Notes: generated by a model from the letters alone, not told the origin. Positions 26,870-35,966 are shown, numbered from the stretch's first letter. The stretch: 64,000 bases of DNA from Paracoccaceae bacterium (GCA_024636555.1 JAGXGW010000061.1:62001-126000); one strand, 5' to 3'. Translations and numbers: made by a program.

Positions 26870-28371
26870 CATTAAGAAAGCTGACGACGGCGCTTCTGGC
26901 GTCGGTCGCGATGACCTCGGGCGCTTTTGCTGCCGATCTGCGGATCGGATTGCAGGAAGACCCTGACGCGTTGGACACCGATCAGGCACGGACCTTCGTG
27001 GGCCGGATCGTGTTTGAATCGCTTTGCGACAAGCTGGTGAACATCACGCCAGAACTGGATTTCGTGCCGGAACTGGCCACATCCTGGGGCTGGTCGGATG
27101 ACGGGCTGACCCTGACGATGCAGTTGCGCGAGGATGTGGTGTTCCACGACGGCACCGCATTCGACGCAGCAGCCGTTGTTGCCAACATCGAGCGTTCCAA
27201 GACCCTTGACGAGAGCCGCCGCAAATCCGAACTCGCCTCGGTCGAGAGTGTGGAGGCGACCGGAACCTACGAGGTTGCCTTCAAGCTGGCTTCGCCCGAT
27301 GCCACGCTGATCGCGCAGTTGTCGGACCGTGCGGGCATGATGCTCTCGCCGACAGCGGCAGCGGAAAAGGGGCTGGAACTGTCCAATGATCCCGTCTGCT
27401 CCGGGCCGTACAAATTTGTCGAGCGTATCCAGCAGGACCGGATCGTGCTGGAAAAATTCGCCGATCACTATGACGCTGACAGCTACAGCTTCGAGCGTCT
27501 GATTTTCCTGCCGATCCCCGATACGACCGTGCGTCTGGCCAACCTGCGCTCGGGTGATCTGGACATGCTGGAGCGTCTGGCACCGTCCGATGTGGCCGCC
27601 GTGGAAGCGGATGACAGTCTCAGTTTCACGTCGGCGACCAGCCTTGGCTACCAGGGTATTACCGTCAATGTGAACAACGGCGCGCGGTCCGAGACACCGT
27701 TTGGTCAGGATGCGCGTGTGCGCCGTGCCCTGTCGCTGGCGATCGACCGCGAGGTGATCAACCAGGTTGTGTTTGAAGGCGTATACGCGGCCGGCAACCA
27801 GCCGTTCCCGCCGACCTCACCCTGGTATGACGCAACCAACCCTGTCGAGGCGCGCGATGTCGATGCCGCCCGCGCATTGCTGGAAGAGGCCGGTCTTGAC
27901 GGGATCAGCATCGAGATTCAGGCGCCGAACAATCCGGTACAGTTGCAACTGATGCAGGTCATTCAGGCAATGACCGCCGAGGCCGGAATCGAGATTTCCA
28001 TCAAGGCCACGGAATTTGCCACCATGCTGTCCGAACAGACCGCCGGCAATTATGAGGGCAGTCAGGTCGGCTGGTCGGGCCGCACCGATCCCGATGGCAA
28101 TATCCATTCCTTCATGACCTGCGAAGGTGGTCTGAACGACAGCAAATATTGCTCTGAAGAGGTGGAGAACCTGCTGAACGAGGCACGCCTGTCCACCGAT
28201 GCCGCAGAACGCAAAGCCAGCTATGACGCGGCCAATGCGATCCTGCGGGAAGAGTTGCCGATCATCTATCTCTATCACCAGACATGGCTTTGGGCGATGA
28301 CGGACCGGGTGCAAGGCTTTACCGCCTATCCGGACGGCATGATCCGCCTGTCCGGCGTGACGATGGAATAA
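26866..28371 (+). CDS. Peptide-type ABC transporter substrate-binding protein (SBP_bac_5)
   Basis: This 501-residue exported protein has a signal peptide (LTTALLASVAMTSGAFA) and the family-5 features LATSWGWSDDGLTLTM, VVFHDGTAFDAAAV, and CSGPYKFVER. AAGGAG lies before the ATG even though the gene overlaps the ATPase gene, so it has its own strong translation start. Its operon partners (gamma-glutamyltransferase-like enzyme, DUF1028 protein and amidase) suggest a gamma-glutamyl or other amide-bearing ligand; that is inference from context. Confidence 0.9.
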   Translation: MTLRKLTTALLASVAMTSGAFAADLRIGLQEDPDALDTDQARTFVGRIVFESLCDKLVNITPELDFVPELATSWGWSDDGLTLTMQLREDVVFHDGTAFDAAAVVANIERSKTLDESRRKSELASVESVEATGTYEVAFKLASPDATLIAQLSDRAGMMLSPTAAAEKGLELSNDPVCSGPYKFVERIQQDRIVLEKFADHYDADSYSFERLIFLPIPDTTVRLANLRSGDLDMLERLAPSDVAAVEADDSLSFTSATSLGYQGITVNVNNGARSETPFGQDARVRRALSLAIDREVINQVVFEGVYAAGNQPFPPTSPWYDATNPVEARDVDAARALLEEAGLDGISIEIQAPNNPVQLQLMQVIQAMTAEAGIEISIKATEFATMLSEQTAGNYEGSQVGWSGRTDPDGNIHSFMTCEGGLNDSKYCSEEVENLLNEARLSTDAAERKASYDAANAILREELPIIYLYHQTWLWAMTDRVQGFTAYPDGMIRLSGVTME

Positions 28372-28421
28372 GCCTGCGGGCTTTGTCGTCACACCTGTTC
28401 CCGGTGCGGCATTAACCGACT

Positions 28422-28445
28422 GTCCGGGGCCAAACGGCCCCGGAC
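28422..28445 (+). promoter_or_regulatory. Perfect GC-rich hairpin between binding-protein and permease genes
   Basis: GTCCGGGGCC (28422-28431) and its exact complement (28436-28445) enclose the loop AAAC. It sits 50 nt after the binding-protein stop and 25 nt before the permease start. It mirrors the arrangement at 12828-12853 and 39210-39236. Confidence 0.7.
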
Positions 28446-28470
28446 CCCTCTTATTCCAACGGGCTGGCCC

Positions 28471-29418
28471 ATGTTGTTGTTCATCCTCCGCCGTATCCTT
28501 ATTGCGATCCCGACGCTGATCCTTGTGTCGATGTTCGTGTTCACCCTGCAAAAACTGCTGCCGGGCGATCCGATCCTTGTGATGGCGGGCGAGGATCGTG
28601 ACCCCGAGGTCATCGCGCTGCTGCGCGAGAGATACCGCATGAACGAGCCGATTGTGATGCAATATTTCTACTGGGCCGCCGATGTCCTGCGCGGTGATCT
28701 GGGCGTGTCTTTGCGCACGAACGAGCCGGTTCTGAGCCTGATTGCCTCGAAACTGCCGGTCACCATCCAGCTTGCCCTGATGTCCATGCTTTTCGCCATT
28801 CTGATCGGCATTCCGGCGGGCATCCTGTCGGCGGTGCGCAAAGGGACATGGGTGGACTGGCTGGCCAATCTGATCGCGCTGTCGGGTCTTTCGGTGCCGA
28901 ATTTCTGGCTGGGGATCATGCTGATCCTGCTTGTCTCGGTCAATCTCGGCTGGCTGCCCGCCTCCGGCTATGAAAGCCCCTTCGTGGACCCGTGGAAGTC
29001 GCTGACCACGATGATCATGCCCGCCTTCGTGCTGGGCACGGCGCTGGCGGCGACCCTGATGCGGCACACGCGCTCGGCCATGCTGGGCGTGTTGCAGGCC
29101 GATTATGTCCGCACGGCGCGGGCCAAGGGGCTGCGGGGCCGTGTGGTGATCCTGAAACATGCCTTCCGCAATGCGGTACTGCCGGTTGTGACACTTACGG
29201 CGCTGCTGTTCGGCGAGTTGCTGGCGGGGGCCGTGCTGACCGAGCAGATATTCACCATCCCCGGTTTCGGCAAGCTGATCGTGGATGCGGTGTTCAACCG
29301 CGATTATGCCGTGGTGCAGGGCGTCGTGCTGTGCACGGCGGTGGGTTTCATCCTGATGAACCTGATCGCGGATGTGCTTTACGTGATCCTGAACCCCAGA
29401 TTGAGGACCGCGCAATGA
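28471..29418 (+). CDS. Peptide-type ABC transporter permease (DppB-like)
   Basis: This 315-residue permease starts LLFILRRILIAIPTLILVS, has KLLPGDPI, and has the loop RYRMNEPIVMQYFYWAADVLRGDLG. The EAA motif is TARAKGLRGRVVILKHAFRNA, and the protein ends VILNPRL. Six membrane helices are evident. It overlaps the DppC-like gene by ATGA. Confidence 0.9.
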   Translation: MLLFILRRILIAIPTLILVSMFVFTLQKLLPGDPILVMAGEDRDPEVIALLRERYRMNEPIVMQYFYWAADVLRGDLGVSLRTNEPVLSLIASKLPVTIQLALMSMLFAILIGIPAGILSAVRKGTWVDWLANLIALSGLSVPNFWLGIMLILLVSVNLGWLPASGYESPFVDPWKSLTTMIMPAFVLGTALAATLMRHTRSAMLGVLQADYVRTARAKGLRGRVVILKHAFRNAVLPVVTLTALLFGELLAGAVLTEQIFTIPGFGKLIVDAVFNRDYAVVQGVVLCTAVGFILMNLIADVLYVILNPRLRTAQ

Positions 29419-30275
29419 CGGCGATCGCTGACCCTTCGGTGAAAGCCACCAACCGTACGTGGCGCAAGCTGCGGAGCAACAAGAGCGCGCTTGTCGGGGC
29501 CTGCGTGGTGATCCTTTTCGTGGGGCTGGCGGTGTTGGCCCCTGTCTTGCCCATCGCAGACCCGCGCGCCACCGACTGGGGCGCAATCCGTCAGGCACCA
29601 TCCGCAGCCGCGTGGATGGGCACGGACGAGATTGGCCGCGATGTGCTGTCGCGGATGATCTGGGGCGCGCGCGCCTCGCTTCTGGCGGGGGTGGTGTCGG
29701 TGTTGATCGCGGTGCTGATCGGCGTGCCCTTCGGCCTGATTGCGGGCTATTTCGGGGGCTGGACAGACAGCATCATCAGCCGCGTCACAGAGGCGCTGCT
29801 GGCGATGCCGTTCCTGATCATGGCGATTGCGCTGGCGGCCTTTCTGGGGCCGTCGCTGACCAACGCGATGATCGCCATTGGCCTGTCTGCGGTGCCGATC
29901 TTTATCCGCCTCACGCGCGGGCAGGTGCTGTCCGTGAAGACCGAGGATTATGTCGAGGGCGCGCGCGCCATTGGCCTTGGGCACATCCCGATCATGACGC
30001 GCTACATCCTGCCAAATGTGTTTCCGCCCATTCTGGTGCAGGCAACGCTGACGATTGCGACTGCTATTATTGCCGAGGCAGCTTTGTCGTTCCTCGGGCT
30101 GGGGCAGCAACCGCCTGCGCCAAGCTGGGGCTCGATGCTGAACACCGCCAAGAACTTCCTGTCTCAGGCGCCATGGATGGCGATCTGGCCGGGGGCCGGA
30201 ATCTTTCTGGTGGTGATGGGATTCAACCTGATGGGCGACGGGCTGCGCGACGCGCTGGACCCGCGCGAACACTGA
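29415..30275 (+). CDS. Peptide-type ABC transporter permease (DppC-like)
   Basis: This 286-residue permease has the N-terminal WRKLRSNKSALVGACVVILF, the family motif MGTDEIGRDVLSRMIWGAR, the EAA motif ARAIGLGHIPIMTRYILPN, and LSFLGLGQQPP. I chose ATG 29415, which overlaps the previous stop; the frame continues far upstream only as a shadow of the DppB-like gene. Confidence 0.9.
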   Translation: MTAIADPSVKATNRTWRKLRSNKSALVGACVVILFVGLAVLAPVLPIADPRATDWGAIRQAPSAAAWMGTDEIGRDVLSRMIWGARASLLAGVVSVLIAVLIGVPFGLIAGYFGGWTDSIISRVTEALLAMPFLIMAIALAAFLGPSLTNAMIAIGLSAVPIFIRLTRGQVLSVKTEDYVEGARAIGLGHIPIMTRYILPNVFPPILVQATLTIATAIIAEAALSFLGLGQQPPAPSWGSMLNTAKNFLSQAPWMAIWPGAGIFLVVMGFNLMGDGLRDALDPREH

Positions 30276-30293
30276 TCTGACCGGAGGAAAAAT

Positions 30294-32081
30294 ATGACTG
30301 CCTTTACCACGCGCCCCGAGATTCTGGGCCGCTTCGGGGTTGTGACCTCGACCCATTGGATCGCCTCTGCTGTGGGCATGAAGATGCTTGAACAGGGCGG
30401 CAATGCCTTTGACGCGGCGGTGGCGACGGGGCTGGTGTTGCAGGTGGTTGAGCCGCATTTGAACGGGCCGGGTGGCGATATGCCCGCGATCATCTACTCC
30501 GCAGCCAAAGGCAAGGTCGAGGTGATCTGCGCCCAAGGCCCGACACCCGCAGGCGCGACCATCGCGCATTACAAGGCCGAGGGGATGAGCGTCATCCCCG
30601 GTGACGGCTTGTTGGCCACGGTCATTCCCGGCGCATGGGACGGCTGGATGCTGATGCTGCGCGACTACGGGCGATTGTCCCTGCGCGATGTGCTGGAACC
30701 GGCGATCTTCTATGCGGCGCAAGGTCATCCCGTGTTGCCGCGTGTTGCCGCAACAATTGCGGGTCTCGGCGATTTTTTCCGCAAGGAATGGCCGACATCC
30801 TACGAGACTTGGCTTCCCGGCGGTGCTGCTCCCGCGCCTTGGGGCAACGTGACCAACCCCGCGCTGGCCGAGACATGGACCCGCATTCTGACCGAGGCCG
30901 AAGCCAAACAAGGCCGCGAGGCGCAGATAGATGCCGCGCGGGATGCGTTCTATCGCGGGTTCGTGGCAGAGCAGATCGCCAGCTATCTGGACACCGCCGA
31001 GGTGATGGACGCCTCCGGCTCCAAACACAAGGCTGTGCTGAGCGCTGATGATCTGGCCGGATATTCCGCCCATGTTGAGGAGCCGCTGACCTATGACTAC
31101 CACGGCTGGACGGTCGCCAAATGCGGACCGTGGACGCAAGGGCCGGTGTTCTTGCAAGGGCTGGCCCTGCTCAAGGGGGTCGAACTGGGGGCGATGGACC
31201 CGATGGGCGCGGATTTCATCCACCATACTGTCGAGGCGATGAAGCTCGCCTATGCCGACCGCGAGGTCTATTACGGTGATCCCGATTTCGCCAAGGTGCC
31301 GCTCGATGTGCTGCTGTCTGACAGTTACAACGCAGAGCGCGCCAAGCTGATCGGGAACCGCGCCAGCATGGAGCTGCGCCCCGGAACAGTGCCGGGATAT
31401 GAGGATCAGGTCGACCGCACGATGGCGCTGCTCGACGCGCTGAGCCGCACGGACGAGGCTGTCTACGAGCCGACAATGGCGCATCTGTCTGAAAAGAAGG
31501 GGGATACCGTCCATATCGACGTGATCGACAGCGAGGGCAATATGGTCTCGGTCACGCCATCGGGCGGCTTGCTGCAATCCTCTCCCACCATTCCGGGGCT
31601 GGGCTTCAACCTCAACAGCCGCGCGCAGATGTTCTGGCTGGAGCCGGACTTGCCCACTTCGCTGGAGCCGGGCAAACGCCCGCGCACCACGCTGACGCCG
31701 TCGCTTGCGCTAAAAGACGGTGTGCCGCAAATGTCCTTCGGGACACCGGGGGGCGATCAGCAGGATCAGTGGCAGTTGGTGTTTTTCCTGCGCTACGTGC
31801 ATCACCAGATGAACCTGCAAGAGGCGATTGACGCGCCGCTGTTCCATTCCTCGCATTTCCCGTCCAGCTTTTTCCCGCGCTCGCGCGAGCCGGGAATGGT
31901 GATGGCGGAGAAAAGCTTTGGCGCGGGCGTGCTGGACGATCTGCGGGCGCGCGGCCATCTGGTGACCGAGGCTGAGCCGTGGACCGTGGGCCGGATGACC
32001 GCCGCACGGCGCGATCCTGACGGGTTGCTGCGCGCGGCGGCAACGCCGCGTTTGATGCAAGCCTATGCGGTAGGGCGTTGA
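30294..32081 (+). CDS. Gamma-glutamyltransferase family protein (Ntn hydrolase)
   Basis: This 595-residue protein follows the gamma-glutamyltransferase pattern: GGNAFDAAVATGLVLQVVEP near residue 40, GPGGDMPA, PGAWDGWM, and the autoprocessing site with Thr405 (GDTVHIDVIDSEGNMVS). SLALKDGVPQMSFGTPGGD follows. Thr405 would become the N-terminal nucleophile after self-cleavage. The protein lacks a signal peptide, so it would act in the cytoplasm on imported gamma-glutamyl compounds or act as a related acylase. It follows the permease gene by 18 bp. Confidence 0.85.
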   Translation: MTAFTTRPEILGRFGVVTSTHWIASAVGMKMLEQGGNAFDAAVATGLVLQVVEPHLNGPGGDMPAIIYSAAKGKVEVICAQGPTPAGATIAHYKAEGMSVIPGDGLLATVIPGAWDGWMLMLRDYGRLSLRDVLEPAIFYAAQGHPVLPRVAATIAGLGDFFRKEWPTSYETWLPGGAAPAPWGNVTNPALAETWTRILTEAEAKQGREAQIDAARDAFYRGFVAEQIASYLDTAEVMDASGSKHKAVLSADDLAGYSAHVEEPLTYDYHGWTVAKCGPWTQGPVFLQGLALLKGVELGAMDPMGADFIHHTVEAMKLAYADREVYYGDPDFAKVPLDVLLSDSYNAERAKLIGNRASMELRPGTVPGYEDQVDRTMALLDALSRTDEAVYEPTMAHLSEKKGDTVHIDVIDSEGNMVSVTPSGGLLQSSPTIPGLGFNLNSRAQMFWLEPDLPTSLEPGKRPRTTLTPSLALKDGVPQMSFGTPGGDQQDQWQLVFFLRYVHHQMNLQEAIDAPLFHSSHFPSSFFPRSREPGMVMAEKSFGAGVLDDLRARGHLVTEAEPWTVGRMTAARRDPDGLLRAAATPRLMQAYAVGR

Positions 32082-32082
32082 G

Positions 32083-32835
32083 ATGACCTATTCCATCGTC
32101 GCGCGTGATCCTGCGACCGGACATCTGGGTATTGCCGTGGCCAGCCGTTTCTTTGCGGTGGGCTGTGCGGTGCCGTTCCTCAAGGGCAGGGTCGGGGCAG
32201 TGGCCACGCAGGCTTTTGTCAATCCGACCTATGGCCCTGACGGGTTGCGCCTGATGGAAGCGGGTGCGCCGCCGGATGCGATCATCCCGATCCTGACGGC
32301 GCGCGATGACGGGCATCCGAACCGCCAGATGCATATGATCGACGCGCAGGGCCGTAATGCCGCCTTTACGGGCGCGAATTGTGTCGACTGGTGCGGGCAT
32401 CTGGTGGCCGATGGTGTGTCTGTCGCGGGCAATATGCTGGAAGGACCGGAAGTGATCGCGCAAACGCTCAAGAGCTATCAGGCGGCGATGGACAAACCCT
32501 TGGCCGAGCGATTGCTGATCGCGATGCAGGCGGGCGAGGATGCGGGGGGCGACAAACGCGGCAAGCAATCGGCCTGTCTGGTGATTGTCCGCGATCAGGA
32601 TTATCCGTGGCTGGATATCCGCGCCGATGATCATGCCGATCCGCTGGACGAATTGCGCCGCCTCTATGCCGTGGCGCAGGAGCGGTTTTTACATGTGGCC
32701 GAAACCATGCCGACGCGCGAAAACCCGCATGGCATGGTGAACAGGCGGGCAATCGACGAGACCATCGCAAGGCTTGAGGCCGAGCGGATCGCGGCGGGAC
32801 GGCCCACCTCCTCGTTCATGGCCAACAAAGAATGA
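32083..32835 (+). CDS. DUF1028 family protein (Ntn-hydrolase-like)
   Basis: This 250-residue protein starts MTYSIVARDPATGHLGIAVA and has the family segments VATQAFVNPTYGPDGL, NRQMHMIDAQGR, and GEDAGGDKRGKQSACLVI. DUF1028 proteins have an Ntn-hydrolase-like fold and no settled activity, but often sit with gamma-glutamyltransferase-like genes. The ATG lies one base after the preceding stop, so the two proteins are likely made in equal amounts and may act in sequence. Confidence 0.85.
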   Translation: MTYSIVARDPATGHLGIAVASRFFAVGCAVPFLKGRVGAVATQAFVNPTYGPDGLRLMEAGAPPDAIIPILTARDDGHPNRQMHMIDAQGRNAAFTGANCVDWCGHLVADGVSVAGNMLEGPEVIAQTLKSYQAAMDKPLAERLLIAMQAGEDAGGDKRGKQSACLVIVRDQDYPWLDIRADDHADPLDELRRLYAVAQERFLHVAETMPTRENPHGMVNRRAIDETIARLEAERIAAGRPTSSFMANKE

Positions 32836-32860
32836 CAACGCAGCACCGAAGGAAAACGCC

Positions 32861-33799
32861 ATGATCGTGGATGCCGGACCAAAGACCTGCCATTGGGGCT
32901 TTTTCGATGCAGGCCTGCCTGCGGTGGCGACGGTTGCAAGCGGTGACGAAGTCACGATCAATACCGTCTCAGGCGGACCGAACGTGCTGCCGAAAGCCGG
33001 ATTCCACATCCCGCCGGAACTGCTGGACATCCACGCGAACGGAGTTCCCGCCATGCCGGGTCACATTCTCACGGGTCCGGTCGCCGTGGAAGGGGCGATG
33101 CCCGGCGATGTACTGCAGATCGACATTCTTGACGTGAAGCTGCGGCAGGATTGGGGATATACGTTCATCCGGCCCCTGTCCGGCACCTTGCCGCTGGATT
33201 TTCCTGAGGCCGCGCAAATGACCATCGCGCTTGATGCGGACAAGGCCGAGGCGACACTGCCGTGGGGGCTGAAAATGCCCTTGTCGCCGTTCTTCGGTGT
33301 GATGGCGGTGGCCCCGCCGCGCGGTTGGGGCCGTATCTCGACAATCGAGCCGCGCGCCCATGGCGGCAATCTCGACAACAAGGAACTCGTCGCGGGCACC
33401 ACGCTCTATTTGCCGGTGCTGGCAGAAGGGGCGCTCTTTTCCTGTGGTGACGGGCATGGCGCACAGGGTGACGGTGAAGTCTGCGTCACAGCCATCGAGA
33501 CAGCACTGCAAGGGCGCTTTCGCCTGACCATCCGGCGCGATCTGGATATCACCTATCCGGAGGCTGAAACGCCTACACATTTCATCACGATGGGGATGCA
33601 TCCCGATCTTGATACCTGCGTCGAGATCGCTTTGCGGCGGATGATCGCGCTTGTCGCGGCCCGTGCCGGAATTTCCCGCGCCGAGGCCTATATGCTGTGC
33701 TCTCTGGCAGGCGATCTGCGGATCACGCAGACGGTCAACCGCGAAAAGGGTGTGCATATGATGATGCGGAAAACGTTGATCACGCGCACAGTTGTCTGA
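32861..33799 (+). CDS. Acetamidase/formamidase family protein
   Basis: This 312-residue protein has the FmdA/AmdA family layout: PGHILTGPVAVEGAMPGDVLQIDI, PRAHGGNLDNKELVAGTTLYLPV, FSCGDGHGAQGDGEV with the metal-binding Asp/His, and a C-terminal AYMLCSLAGDLRITQTVN. The family hydrolyses formamide and short amides to ammonia. ATG 32861 follows AAGGAAAA. As the last gene of the operon it would release ammonia from an amide product. A second, more distant family member lies at 47368-48357. Confidence 0.87.
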   Translation: MIVDAGPKTCHWGFFDAGLPAVATVASGDEVTINTVSGGPNVLPKAGFHIPPELLDIHANGVPAMPGHILTGPVAVEGAMPGDVLQIDILDVKLRQDWGYTFIRPLSGTLPLDFPEAAQMTIALDADKAEATLPWGLKMPLSPFFGVMAVAPPRGWGRISTIEPRAHGGNLDNKELVAGTTLYLPVLAEGALFSCGDGHGAQGDGEVCVTAIETALQGRFRLTIRRDLDITYPEAETPTHFITMGMHPDLDTCVEIALRRMIALVAARAGISRAEAYMLCSLAGDLRITQTVNREKGVHMMMRKTLITRTVV

Positions 33800-34003
33800 C
33801 AGGGCGGGAGGCGCAAGTCTCCCCGTCTCCGGTTTGCAATCGGTGAAAAAAATTCCCCCAAACTAAAGCCTGCCTCAATTTTGCTTAAATTGCTTGAAAC
33901 AAGGTTGAAGCGGACTGCGTAGGCAGATTGCCCGAGGTGTTGCATTGCTCCGAGGATTTGCTGCGACGTGGCAGAAATTATGCAGAGGCGGGAGAGGAAA
34001 AAC

Positions 34004-34111
34004 ATGAGCGCGGTTGCTATAATATTTACCGTCTATCTGCTCGTCTCGCTTTTTGTGATGATCGCCTTCTGTCGCGCCGCAGCGCATGGCGACCGGGTGC
34101 TTGATCGCTGA
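34004..34111 (+). CDS. 35-residue single-pass membrane peptide
   Basis: ATG 34004 to TGA 34109-34111 encodes a short peptide with one helix (VAIIFTVYLLVSLFVMIAFC) and a polar tail AAAHGDRVLDR. A strong ribosome-binding site GGAGAGG lies at 33991-33997. A degenerate stress-promoter-like pair (GAAAC 33896-33900, CGTA 33918-33921, 17 bp apart) lies upstream. No family is recognised. The rest of the 33800-34143 gap holds only a weak hairpin (GGGAG at 33806 with CTCCC at 33819) after the amidase gene. Confidence 0.6.
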   Translation: MSAVAIIFTVYLLVSLFVMIAFCRAAAHGDRVLDR

Positions 34112-34143
34112 TATCCGGCCAACCGGGCACTGGAACCGCCGCG

Positions 34144-35040
34144 TCAGCCGGTTGCTTCCAGCACCAAGGCTTCGCATGCCGGCCGGGAAATGAGGCGTCT
34201 TTTCAAATCATGTTCCACCCCGCTCAAGTGCGTCGCTTGTGGCACTTCGTCTGTCCAGACCCGGAAACCCTTGAGCGCATATGACCCGAATGATGTGATC
34301 ATCGCGCAATCGGCGGCGTCTCGTCCCCGGACCATCACAACGCGGCCGATGCGCGGCGTGTTGTAGCGCGCGTCGAACGTATACCAGCGGTCGCCAAGAT
34401 AAGCCTCGAACCACGCGCAAAAATCGCCGGGGCCTGCGTAAGCCACACCGATGTCCCCCAGATAGCCGCTCACATAGCGGGCCGGAATGTTCATCGCGCG
34501 GCAGTATGCAATGGCGAGATGGGCAAAATCACGGCATACGCCGGTCTTCTCGCGGTGCGCGTCGCTGGCGGTCTTGGTCGGGCGACCATAGCCATAGCCA
34601 AAGGTGATCTCGTTATGAACGTGGTCGCAGATGGCCTGCACCCGCGCCCAACCCGGTTCCGTGGCGCCGAACAGGCGGAAGGCGTCGGGTGCCAGAATAT
34701 CGGAATCGCAATACCTGCTTGCGGTCAGGAATTGCAGCGTCTGCGCAGGCAGGTCTCCTACGTCATGCTGCCGGGCGGTGCGGTCGATCCTGTCCGGCTT
34801 GCCGTCAACCTCGACGATGCAATCGGACCATAGTGTGAGGCGTCCCGCCGGTGCGCGAAGGCGCGTCAGGTGATTGCCGAAGCTATCGACAAAGCATTCC
34901 TGTGGCAGGTCAGGCTCGGTCCGTGCATCGTCAGTCCCGATCATGCGACCGTCGAAACCGGAATGCGTCGAAAGGGCAAGGATCAGCACGGTATCAGCGT
35001 AGCTGTCGATCTTGATCTCGTAACCGATGCGAATGAACAT
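34144..35040 (-). CDS. Transglutaminase-like protein with altered triad position
   Basis: This 298-residue protein has an N-terminal beta domain and a transglutaminase core: TGVCRDFAHLAIAYCRAMNI with the expected nucleophile Cys169, then DFCAWFEAYLGDRWYTFDAR with Asp223. Where the catalytic His usually sits (DFHAWFEAY) there is Cys208, so the classical Cys-His-Asp triad looks broken. It may be a binding protein or use a variant mechanism. ATG 35040 is chosen because AAGGA precedes it and because an exact EcfG promoter at 35108-35132 lies inside the longer frame. Confidence 0.82.
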   Translation of the reverse strand: MFIRIGYEIKIDSYADTVLILALSTHSGFDGRMIGTDDARTEPDLPQECFVDSFGNHLTRLRAPAGRLTLWSDCIVEVDGKPDRIDRTARQHDVGDLPAQTLQFLTASRYCDSDILAPDAFRLFGATEPGWARVQAICDHVHNEITFGYGYGRPTKTASDAHREKTGVCRDFAHLAIAYCRAMNIPARYVSGYLGDIGVAYAGPGDFCAWFEAYLGDRWYTFDARYNTPRIGRVVMVRGRDAADCAMITSFGSYALKGFRVWTDEVPQATHLSGVEHDLKRRLISRPACEALVLEATG

Positions 35041-35107
35041 TGCCGCTATTTCCTTATTGCCAAGACGTCGAACGCTGCGATGCGGCGAGATTTCCGGTGC
35101 ATCTGTA

Positions 35108-35132
35108 AACGCCACAGCGCGGCTTTTGTTCC
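35108..35132 (-). promoter_or_regulatory. Sigma-EcfG-type promoter upstream of the transglutaminase gene
   Basis: On the minus strand GGAAC (35132-35128) and CGTT (35111-35108) are 16 bp apart, an exact consensus match, 68 bp before the ATG at 35040. Confidence 0.65.
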
Positions 35133-35309
35133 GCCCTGCCCAAGACGGCCGCGGGATTACGCCGTATGTGCTGGCTCTCGTGGCCGCCGTCCCGCGTAGG
35201 TCTTGATTTGTCGTTTGACAAACTGCGCCGCTTGAACAGGATGAAGCTTCCTGAGGCCTGTGGGCGATCCGCAGTTTGGCCAGCAGGAATAGTGCGCAAT
35301 GGGGGAAAT

Positions 35310-35966
35310 ATGATCCTTGTGACCGGGTTCGAGGGCTATGGCGGGCGCAGCGCCAACCCTTCCGAAAGCGTAGCGCGGGCGCTGGATGGCGCCAAAATCG
35401 GAGAGGCGCGAGTGAGCGGCCACGTGCTGCCGGTCGATTTTCGCGCCATCTGCCGGATGATGCCCGATCTCGTGGATACCCTGAGGCCGCGCCTGATCGT
35501 GTCACTCGGCCTGTGGCCGGGAGAGCCGATGGTGCGGATCGAACGACTTGCTGCGAACTGGTCTGTCTTTGAGCTCCCCGACAATACCGGCCATCGCCAG
35601 CGAGGCCGCGTGATCGACAATGGCCCTGACGGCTATCTGTCCACGTTGCCTGCGGATGCGATGCAGGCGGCGATCCGCGCGGCGGGACTGCCCTGCCGCC
35701 AATCGGGCAGCGCGGGGACATATCTTTGCAATGCAACATCCTATGTGACGTTGCACCATTGCGCGCAGAGCCATCCGGACACGTTGGCCGGCTTCATCCA
35801 CTTGCCCTATCTGCCGTCACAAGTGGCCGCGATGATGGATCAGGTTGCCGCCGCAGGCGAGGTCGAAATCCACCAGCGCGCGGATACTGCCTCGATGAAC
35901 CAGCAAGACATGATCGACGCCTTGCGGATCGGTCTTGAAACGGCATGGGCCGCATCTCAGGCGTAA
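35310..35966 (+). CDS. pcp: Pyroglutamyl-peptidase I (C15 family)
   Basis: This 218-residue cysteine peptidase removes N-terminal pyroglutamate. It has MILVTGFEGYGGRSANPSES at the N terminus and the catalytic triad Glu79 (VRIERLAAN), Cys140 (TYLCNATSY) and His164 (GFIHLPYLP). The start at 35310 matches the usual family N terminus; the frame extends to 35166 without similarity. It lies divergent to the transglutaminase and between amide-importing operons, which fits use of pyroglutamyl peptides as nutrients. Confidence 0.87.
   Translation: MILVTGFEGYGGRSANPSESVARALDGAKIGEARVSGHVLPVDFRAICRMMPDLVDTLRPRLIVSLGLWPGEPMVRIERLAANWSVFELPDNTGHRQRGRVIDNGPDGYLSTLPADAMQAAIRAAGLPCRQSGSAGTYLCNATSYVTLHHCAQSHPDTLAGFIHLPYLPSQVAAMMDQVAAAGEVEIHQRADTASMNQQDMIDALRIGLETAWAASQA

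Noticed and set aside
29379-31577. 732-codon minus-strand open frame opposite the permease and gamma-glutamyltransferase-like genes
   Set aside because: Low-complexity basic composition and no motifs; both plus-strand genes have clear family signatures.
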